Shown here one piece after another: positions 57,919-64,000 of a stretch of DNA of 64,000 nucleotides. Numbering within the stretch: the stretch's first letter is position 1; each line of letters opens with the position of its first letter. Source of the DNA: an uncultured Ilumatobacter sp. (lineage in GTDB: Bacteria > Actinomycetota > Acidimicrobiia > Acidimicrobiales > Ilumatobacteraceae); contig CALCXK010000069.1 of the NCBI GenBank assembly GCA_937905835.1, positions 1-64,000 on the forward strand. The letters are read 5' to 3'. The position numbers and the translations under genes were made by a program. The notes under the pieces were generated by a model. That model had not been told where the DNA came from, did no database searches, and worked only from the letters and a program-made list of their open reading frames with translations.

Positions 57919-59478
57919 GTGTCGGTACCGGCGATCGAATTGATTGGCATCACAAAACGCTTTCCTGGCGTTATTGCAAATGACAACATCAACCTCTCCG
58001 TCGAGCAGGGTGAAGTGCATGCGATCTGCGGCGAGAACGGCGCAGGCAAGTCGACGCTGATGAAGATCCTGTACGGCATGCAGCGTGCTGACGAGGGTGA
58101 AATGCGTGTCGCCGGCAAGACGGTCGAGTTCTCGTCGCCAACCGATGCGATCGCGAAAGGCATCGGCATGGTGCACCAGCACTTCATGCTCGCCGACAAC
58201 CTGTCGGTGCTCGAGAATGTGATTCTCGGTTCCGAGCCAGTGAAGCGCGGTGGTCGTATCGACTTTGCGACCGCCGAGAAACACATTGCTCAAGTCGGCC
58301 GCTCGTATGGGCTCGATGTCGACCCCAATGACCTGGTCGAGACACTCGAAGTTGGCGAGCAGCAGCGCGTCGAGATCATCAAGGTGCTCTATCGCGGGGC
58401 AAAGATCCTGATCCTCGACGAGCCGACCGCCGTGCTCGTGCCGCAGGAGGTCGAGGAGTTGTTCAACAACTTGCGCGAGCTGAAGCGTGATGGTGCGACG
58501 ATTATCTTTATCGACCACAAGCTGCAAGAAGTGCTTGAGATTGCCGACCGAATTACCGTGATCCGTCGCGGCAAAACAATCGGCACCGTCAACGCCGCTG
58601 ACGTCACCGCGGCTGACCTCGCCGAACTGATGGTCGGCAGCGAACTGCCGAGCCCCGAAACGTCTGAGTCGACCGTGACCGATGAGATGGCACTTGACGT
58701 GTGCAACCTCACCGTTAACGGACCGGATGGCCGTCCGGTTGTCGAGGGTGTCAGTCTCCGGGTGCGCAAAGGTGAGATCGTTGGCATCGCCGGCATCGAA
58801 GGCAACGGACAGACCGAACTCGTCGACGCAATCGTCGGCACCGCTGAGGTCGGCGGCGGAACGATCTCGCTCCTCGGTAGAGACATCACTCAGGCGTCGG
58901 TCCGTGATCGGCGTGAAGCTGGCCTCGGTTACGTGCCCCAGGATCGACATCGAGAGGGTCTGCTCCTTGACTCGTCGCTCTGGGAGAACGCTGCGCTCGG
59001 ACACCAAACTCGTGCGCCGTTTGTGAAGGGTTTCTGGATCGATCGGAAGGGTGCCCGCGCGAGGACCGAAGAGATTCGAAGTCAATTTGACGTGCGCTCA
59101 CCGAACGTTGACGTGTCTGCTCGGGCGCTGTCGGGCGGCAACCAGCAGAAGCTGATCATCGGCAGAGAGATGACCGCCGAACCAGATGTGCTGATCGCTG
59201 CGCATCCGACTCGCGGCATCGATGTCGGCGCGCAGGCAGAGGTGTGGAATGACATCCGCGAGGCTCGCGGCAACGGTTTGGCCACCCTGCTGATCTCTGC
59301 CGACCTTGACGAGTTGATCGGACTCAGCGACACGATCGTTGTGATGTTCCACGGCAAATTGGTCGCCACGCTCGACCCGGCCGACATCACGCCACGGCTA
59401 CTCGGGGGCTACATGACCGGTGCCACGCTCGACACTGCTGCAGCTGACGGCCTCTCTGGTTCAGGGACCGACGCATGA
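57919..59478 (+). CDS. Nucleoside ABC transporter ATPase (two-NBD)
   Basis: A 519-residue ATPase with two fused nucleotide-binding domains, as in NupO/RbsA-type importers. NBD1 has Walker A CGENGAGKSTLMKIL near 38-52, Q-loop VHQHFMLADNLS, signature VGEQQRVEI and Walker B LILDEPTAVLVPQE near 165. NBD2 has the degenerate Walker A IEGNGQTELVDAI near 294 and signature LSGGNQQKLIIGREM near 400. The GTG at 57919, with GGGGAG 7 bases upstream, is better than GTG 57904. It overlaps the first permease by 4 bases. Confidence 0.93.
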   Translation: MSVPAIELIGITKRFPGVIANDNINLSVEQGEVHAICGENGAGKSTLMKILYGMQRADEGEMRVAGKTVEFSSPTDAIAKGIGMVHQHFMLADNLSVLENVILGSEPVKRGGRIDFATAEKHIAQVGRSYGLDVDPNDLVETLEVGEQQRVEIIKVLYRGAKILILDEPTAVLVPQEVEELFNNLRELKRDGATIIFIDHKLQEVLEIADRITVIRRGKTIGTVNAADVTAADLAELMVGSELPSPETSESTVTDEMALDVCNLTVNGPDGRPVVEGVSLRVRKGEIVGIAGIEGNGQTELVDAIVGTAEVGGGTISLLGRDITQASVRDRREAGLGYVPQDRHREGLLLDSSLWENAALGHQTRAPFVKGFWIDRKGARARTEEIRSQFDVRSPNVDVSARALSGGNQQKLIIGREMTAEPDVLIAAHPTRGIDVGAQAEVWNDIREARGNGLATLLISADLDELIGLSDTIVVMFHGKLVATLDPADITPRLLGGYMTGATLDTAAADGLSGSGTDA

Positions 59479-60641
59479 ACGCATCGCTCCTTCGCCGTCT
59501 CGGCTTGTCGCTTGCAGCTCCAGCGCTGGCTGCAGCTTTCGCGTTGCTCATCTCGTCGCTCGTACTGACCCTGTCGGGAAGCAGTTGGCTCGACACCTAT
59601 TCAGAGATGATCTCGACGGCCTCGAAGCTCGAGTCGATGGTCGACATCTTGAACCGCGCGACACCGCTCTACATCGCTGGTGTCGCGGTGGCAATCGGGT
59701 TCAAGATGAACCTGTTCAACATCGGCGTCGAAGGGCAATACATCCTCGCCTCGTTTATGGCTGCCTGGGTCGGCTCGCAGTTCAACCTGTGGGGCCCGAT
59801 CCACGTTGCGTTGATCTTGTTCGTTGCCGTCACCGTTGGCGGTCTTTGGGCAGGCCTCGCTGGCCTCCTCAAGGTCACCCGAGGTGTCAACGAAGTGATC
59901 TCGACAATCATGCTCAACTTCATTGCGACCGGCGGCATTATCGCCGCGCTGCTCCCGCTGGCGATCGACGATCCGACCGATCCGAACCAGGGCACGCCGG
60001 TGATCGCGGAGTCGGGCTGGATGCCGAACCTCAACGGACTGTTGGAGATCTTCACCCGCGACATTGTTAAGGGTCGCCAGCTCGGTGGAATGTTCGTGAT
60101 CGCCATCCTGCTGGGAATCGGCTACAACATCGTCGTCAACCGCACCCGGTTCGGGTTCGACCTGCGAGCCAGCGGCATGAACCCATTCGCGGCTCGGGCC
60201 GGAGGCGTCCCGCCCAAAAAGATGGTGCTCATCGCGATGGCCGCTTCAGGCGCGATGGCGGGCCTGATCGGGATGACCGAGATCCTCTCCGAGAATCACA
60301 GCTACGACCAGGGGTTCGTGAAGGGGCTCGGTTTTGCGGGCATCGCTGTTGCGCTGCTTGGTCGGAACTCGGCACCGGGCATGGCGGTTGCCGCCTTGCT
60401 CTTTGCTTTCCTCGACACCAGCTCAGCGCCGCTCCAGGTGACCGGCACGGCAAGTCCTGAAATCGTCGTCATCATGCAGGCAACCATCTTGCTCGCAGCG
60501 GTGATCGCATACGAAGTGGTGAACCGCGTCAAACAGGCCGACGAAGTCAGGCGGGCAGCACTTGCCACCGAAGCGGTCTCACCGAGCGAACTGGAAGAAG
60601 TGAGTGGGCCAGATGCAATGAGCGGAGAGGTGACGCCATGA
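59475..60641 (+). CDS. Nucleoside ABC transporter permease 1
   Basis: A 388-residue permease of the BPD_transp_2 family (NupP/YufP-like) with about nine membrane segments. Conserved parts: FKMNLFNIGVEGQYILASF near 76-94, VTRGVNEVISTIMLNFIATG, FGFDLRASGMNPFAARAGG near 222 and the GFAGIAVALLGRNSAPGM motif near 287. It has a Glu/Ser-rich cytosolic tail. Overlaps the flanking genes by 4 bases on both sides. Confidence 0.93.
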   Translation: MNASLLRRLGLSLAAPALAAAFALLISSLVLTLSGSSWLDTYSEMISTASKLESMVDILNRATPLYIAGVAVAIGFKMNLFNIGVEGQYILASFMAAWVGSQFNLWGPIHVALILFVAVTVGGLWAGLAGLLKVTRGVNEVISTIMLNFIATGGIIAALLPLAIDDPTDPNQGTPVIAESGWMPNLNGLLEIFTRDIVKGRQLGGMFVIAILLGIGYNIVVNRTRFGFDLRASGMNPFAARAGGVPPKKMVLIAMAASGAMAGLIGMTEILSENHSYDQGFVKGLGFAGIAVALLGRNSAPGMAVAALLFAFLDTSSAPLQVTGTASPEIVVIMQATILLAAVIAYEVVNRVKQADEVRRAALATEAVSPSELEEVSGPDAMSGEVTP

Positions 60642-62035
60642 CCGACACACTGCATGACACATCAAAACTTCCTGTGCCAACCGGAACCATTGCTGAGCGT
60701 TGGAAGGCGCTTGCGAACTGGGCGCGTTGGGCGCTCATGGCTGCTGCTGGCGTCTTAATCCTCACGATCGTGCAGTCGTTTAGCGGCACCGACCTTCTCA
60801 CCACGCCGAATGCGTCGAGCGGCATGCTGCGCTGGGCGATGCCGATCATGCTCGCTGGCCTCGGTGGCCTCTTTTCCGAGCGTGTCGGGGTCATCAACAT
60901 CGGCCTCGAAGGAATGATGATCCTGGGAACCTGGTGCGGGGCCATCGGGGCATTCGAGTTCGGGCCGTGGGGCGGCCTGATCTGTGGCCTCATTGGTGGA
61001 GCACTCGGCGGACTCCTCCACGCTATTGCCACCGTGCAGTTTGGCGTTGATCACATCATTAGTGGTGTCGCAATCAACATCTTGGCGCCAGGCCTCGCAC
61101 GCTTTCTGTCTGACCGGTTCTTCCCGCAGCGGGGCGGCTCGATCTCGCAATCACCTCGAGTCGACGGTCTCGGAACGTTCACCGTGCCGGGCCTTTCCGA
61201 ACTGTTCGAAAAGATCGACGGGTGGGGGATTTTCTTCCTCTCCGACATGGCTGGTCTCCTTGAGGGGCTCGTCACCGACATCCGTTATTTCAGCCTGTTC
61301 GGTCTGTTGCTCGTTCCCGCATCAGCATGGCTGCTGTTCCGCACCAGGCTCGGCCTGCGTCTCCGCATCTGCGGTGAGAACCCCAGGGCAGGCGAATCAC
61401 TTGGTGTCAATATCTACCTTCACAAGTACCTCGGCGTCGTGGTCAGCGGCGCGTTTGCCGGCTTGGCCGGTGCGTTCATCGTGATCGAATTGACCGGCCT
61501 GTACCGCGGCGGCCAGACCAACGGCCGAGGCTTCATCGCACTCGCCGCCCTGATCTTCGGCAACTGGCGAGCGAGCGGCGTGATGGTCGGCGCGATGCTT
61601 TTCGGCTACCCGTTCGCTATTTCGCTCAACGACTTCGATGCCACTGGGAGTGGCGTCGCCACACGTGCACTGTTGCTCGTTGTCGCGATCGGCCTCGCCG
61701 GATATGCGGTCGCCGCGAATCGCAAGGGCGCAACGAACCGTGGCGGAGGCGGTTCTGGCACCTCCGGCGATTCCGCCACGGGTGATCAATCCTTCATGAA
61801 GTCGCCGACCGATTCGTACGTGTCGGGCGTCGCCAAGCTGGGTGGACCGAACGTGATGCTCGCAACGATTCTCGCGTCGGTCACCTTCGTCTGGTACCTG
61901 CTCACTGATCGAGCTGCCGACTGGGTGCCGAACACGATGCCGTACGCGTTGGTGCTCGTCGTTCTGGTCTTTGCGAGCCAGAGCCTCAAGGCGCCTGCCG
62001 CCGCTGGGCAACCGTATCGCCGTGGCGAGGCCTGA
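60638..62035 (+). CDS. Nucleoside ABC transporter permease 2
   Basis: A 465-residue BPD_transp_2 permease (NupQ/YufQ-like). It has GVINIGLEGMMILGTWCGAI near 87-106, GGLLHAIATVQFGVDHIISG, LGLRLRICGENPRAGESLG near 239 and TNGRGFIALAALIFGNW near 293. It is longer than usual (about 310-400) because of a Gly/Ser-rich insert near 368-385 and two extra C-terminal membrane segments (about 408-430 and 435-452). It ends the operon and is followed by palindromic repeats. Confidence 0.92.
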   Translation: MTDTLHDTSKLPVPTGTIAERWKALANWARWALMAAAGVLILTIVQSFSGTDLLTTPNASSGMLRWAMPIMLAGLGGLFSERVGVINIGLEGMMILGTWCGAIGAFEFGPWGGLICGLIGGALGGLLHAIATVQFGVDHIISGVAINILAPGLARFLSDRFFPQRGGSISQSPRVDGLGTFTVPGLSELFEKIDGWGIFFLSDMAGLLEGLVTDIRYFSLFGLLLVPASAWLLFRTRLGLRLRICGENPRAGESLGVNIYLHKYLGVVVSGAFAGLAGAFIVIELTGLYRGGQTNGRGFIALAALIFGNWRASGVMVGAMLFGYPFAISLNDFDATGSGVATRALLLVVAIGLAGYAVAANRKGATNRGGGGSGTSGDSATGDQSFMKSPTDSYVSGVAKLGGPNVMLATILASVTFVWYLLTDRAADWVPNTMPYALVLVVLVFASQSLKAPAAAGQPYRRGEA

Positions 62036-62072
62036 CCAGCGAATAGTTGATCCGCTTCACCTTCCAATCCAC

Positions 62073-62133
62073 CTCTTTCCCTCGGGTAAGAATGGGACAC
62101 GGATGTCCACTTTTGACCCGAGGGGAAGTGGAC
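62073..62133. repeat. REP-like palindromes, inverted pair
   Basis: The right copy (62105-62133) is identical over its 29 bases to 34549-34577: arms GTCCACTT and AAGTGGAC around TTGACCCGAGGGG. The left part (62073-62099) is a diverged copy in the opposite direction (CCCTCGGGTAAGAATGGGAC). Together they form an inverted pair between the convergent transporter operon and the DprA-like gene. Confidence 0.75.
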
Positions 62134-62142
62134 ACGGAGAGT

Positions 62143-63063
62143 TCAGCTCAGGTGATCGTGGAGCGTGTCGATGTGGTCGATGTCGACTGCACCCATGCCG
62201 ACGAGGGCGGCGTTTCCCGGTCGAGAGCCGGGGCCCGTAAACGACAGCACCGATGCAGGCTCACGTTCGACTGAGGCGAGTGCCGTTGCCCAGGTGGGGC
62301 CGGTTCCATCGGCGCACGCCACCACAAACGTCCGGTCGGCCATGGCCTGGACCACAGCGTCGCGGGCACGCGAGGTCGCTGCCGATGCGGTCGTGTCGGG
62401 AACGAATGGGCTGACGAGGCAAAACGCTTGCTGCTGGACGAGCTTGCGGACGTCGGGGGATCGGGCAGCACGGTTGATTCCATCGGCGACGACGACGATG
62501 GGCGTGCTGCCGCAGGCCCCGGCTTCATCGAGCACCACAGCGTCGATTGCCGGACCTGCGCCGTGTCCTGATTGGCCAGGAGCACCGACCACGGTGGCCC
62601 AGTCGGCGACGACGGCTGCTGCGACGGCTTGTCGGACGATGGGTTCAGTGACCTCGTCGATGGCATCGGCGGCGATGGCGAGCCGTCGGTGAAGCAGCGC
62701 GTCTGTGGCGCCTGCAGCAAAGAGATGCGGTGGGCAGCGGTGCTGCATGCGGTCGCGGAGCAGAACGGGAAATCGATCGTCGAGGCCTGAGAGCAACGTG
62801 ATGCCGCCTTCGCCGAGTCGTTCGATTTCGAATGCGAACGCGCGTGTGGCGTCGAGCAGGCCAGTCAGACGCTGTTCGGACACATCGCCTTCAGCGACCT
62901 GCGCACGCACGGTCGCGTCCGTGAGGAGTGCGCCGACGTCGATCCCGAGTGCATCGGTGCGATCGACGAGGCCCCAGAACTCGCGGGCCTTCAACGGAGC
63001 GACATCGAGGCGCGTGAGTTGATTGCTGAGCAGGAGTGCTGCGAGCTGAGTGTCGGAACTCAT
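62143..63063 (-). CDS. DprA-like Rossmann protein
   Basis: A 306-residue protein related to the DprA/Smf group: after a helical N-terminus (about 1-95) the segment ITLLSGLDDRFPVLLRDRM near 92-110 matches the Y/FP..L.D entry of DprA, then a Rossmann-like domain with HLFAAGATDALLHRRLAIAA near 116. The standard DprA GSR and nucleotide loops are weakly kept, so it is a divergent member or a neighbouring family. ATG 63063. It lies directly downstream of the recQ-PRTase gene on the same strand, 58 bases apart, so both probably act on DNA. Confidence 0.65.
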   Translation of the reverse strand: MSSDTQLAALLLSNQLTRLDVAPLKAREFWGLVDRTDALGIDVGALLTDATVRAQVAEGDVSEQRLTGLLDATRAFAFEIERLGEGGITLLSGLDDRFPVLLRDRMQHRCPPHLFAAGATDALLHRRLAIAADAIDEVTEPIVRQAVAAAVVADWATVVGAPGQSGHGAGPAIDAVVLDEAGACGSTPIVVVADGINRAARSPDVRKLVQQQAFCLVSPFVPDTTASAATSRARDAVVQAMADRTFVVACADGTGPTWATALASVEREPASVLSFTGPGSRPGNAALVGMGAVDIDHIDTLHDHLS

Positions 63064-63121
63064 CGTGAGTTGATCATGCCACGTCGCTCGACCCGGATCG
63101 AGAAATCTTGGGGATCGCTGG

Positions 63122-64000
63122 TCAGGCCCGGCGACCGAGGGCAAGCGCAAGGACGACGGGGAAAACCGGACCGCTTCCGCGGCGTGACATCATCCGCCCG
63201 ATTTCGTTGAGGGTCCACCCGGAATCGACAAGGTCGTCGATGAGGAGAACAGGTCCGCCGTGTGGCGGCTCGCCGATTGTGAACGCTCCAGCGACGTTGG
63301 CTGCCTGATGCGAGCTGTTCTGCATTTTGACCTGTGGCGGCCGGTTCTCGGCGCGTTCGACGAGTGGAACGTAGGGAATGGCGAGCGCCTCGGCCACACG
63401 CTGAGCGAGCGACGGCACCAGTGTACCGGTTCGTTCGGAGGGGACTGCAGCGACCCAGGTGGGTGTGGGCGACGGTGCCCACTCGGTGACCATCTCGACC
63501 AACGCCCCGACCAACTCATCGGCAAAATGGCCGTCGCGGTGGCCCTGCTGGACCAACGGACCCCAACCGCTGTCGCCCCAGTGAGCCAGTGCGCGGCCCT
63601 GCTGGTTTCGTTCGCCAGGCGGGATGCCCTGCTTCTTCGGCTCGATCGTCAGCGGCCGGTTGCGGAGGAAAGCCTCGGCAGCTGCAAGGAGCTGTGTCGA
63701 CGTGCTGGGCTGGATGAATTCGTTGCGACAGTTGTCGCAAATGCCGCAGCCCTGCCCGAAGTCGTCGTCAAGCAGGTTGGTCAGAAACCGCATGCGACAT
63801 CCGGTTGTTTCGGCATAGTCGAACATCAGCTGCTGTTCGAACCGTCGGGCGTCGGTGACCGACTGGATACGCTCGTACGGGTAGGCCCACGCCGCGAGCG
63901 TGCGCTCGTAGCTCTGGCCCTTCACCCTCCGGACGACGCCTTCGACGTCGAGTTGCTTCAGAGCCAGCTCGATTTTGGTCCACTTCACATCGACCTGCGA
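63122..64000 (-). CDS. RecQ helicase C-terminus fused to a phosphoribosyltransferase domain (partial)
   Basis: The C-terminal part (about 292 codons) of a RecQ-family ATP-dependent DNA helicase; the N-terminal helicase core is beyond the right edge. The RecQ zinc site is visible: Cys in TTGCRMRFL and the GCGICDNC cluster 19-22 residues later. The segment after it is not the usual RQC/HRDC domains but a linker and a type I phosphoribosyltransferase domain: WVAAVPSERTGTLVPSLA, IPYVPLVERA and the PRPP loop VLLIDDLVDSGWTLNEIG. The stop is at 63122. The DprA-like gene follows. Confidence 0.85.
   Translation of the reverse strand, partial: SQVDVKWTKIELALKQLDVEGVVRRVKGQSYERTLAAWAYPYERIQSVTDARRFEQQLMFDYAETTGCRMRFLTNLLDDDFGQGCGICDNCRNEFIQPSTSTQLLAAAEAFLRNRPLTIEPKKQGIPPGERNQQGRALAHWGDSGWGPLVQQGHRDGHFADELVGALVEMVTEWAPSPTPTWVAAVPSERTGTLVPSLAQRVAEALAIPYVPLVERAENRPPQVKMQNSSHQAANVAGAFTIGEPPHGGPVLLIDDLVDSGWTLNEIGRMMSRRGSGPVFPVVLALALGRRA

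Noticed and set aside
1..64000. CRISPR arrays, prophage or insertion sequences
   Set aside because: No regularly spaced repeats, integrase, transposase or phage structural gene was found on either strand.

Overview
The window (about 64 kb, high GC) reads as chromosome of an actinobacterium, most likely an Acidimicrobiia (Ilumatobacter-like) lineage; that rank is inferred from protein flavour and gene order, not from a marker gene. Actinobacterial hallmarks are the block Ruc-like protein / galU / moeA(glp) / glpR(sepX-like) / tRNA-Ala, a mycothiol-dependent-isomerase-family protein, DUF501, a WXG100-like gene, and many GTG starts. Both ends are open: a Ruc/FmdB-like gene runs off the left edge and a recQ gene off the right edge. 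No rRNA, CRISPR array, prophage or insertion sequence was seen.

Left part (1-16 kb): sugar-nucleotide synthesis (galU), molybdopterin cofactor genes (moeA, moaA, moaC), a predicted GlpR/SepX division membrane protein, tRNA-Ala(CGC) with a tandemly duplicated 3' end, ferrochelatase, aminopeptidase N, then a nucleoside/sugar-phosphate salvage set (PfkB kinase, phosphohexomutase, upp, add).

Middle (16-34 kb): a cupredoxin lipoprotein, queF, an orphan BMP-type lipoprotein, an SGNH-like protein, two crotonase-fold proteins, a small basic protein with a structured leader, and a run of accessory genes for molybdenum hydroxylases (coxG-like with membrane anchor, mocA-like, split xdhC pair, coxE/coxD). 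DUF501 in this stretch is followed by what looks like half of a Ppx/GppA protein. Glycogen debranching and acyl-CoA ligase genes follow.

34-48 kb: a form II coxSLM operon (large subunit motif AYRGAGR, so probably not a true CO dehydrogenase), small unknown genes, two gene remnants (a GNAT acetyltransferase tail and a deleted, frameshifted potassium channel), a DrrAB-like ABC exporter, a zinc-independent-type MDR oxidoreductase, an HD-domain protein resembling diiron oxygenases, a second orphan form II coxL, and an FtsB/DivIC-like protein.

48-64 kb: a WXG100-like gene with a large unknown partner, a TPP-riboswitch-controlled thiamine operon (thiN-thiB-thiP-thiQ), a TauE-like permease, purine nucleoside phosphorylase, a complete BMP-type nucleoside ABC transporter with a structured leader and an intercistronic hairpin, and finally a DprA-like protein next to a RecQ helicase whose C-terminus is fused to a phosphoribosyltransferase domain. 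A short palindromic repeat occurs at three intergenic sites (about 34.55, 52.92 and 62.1 kb). The genes work together around three themes: Mo-cofactor plus Mo-hydroxylases; nucleoside uptake and salvage; thiamine salvage.
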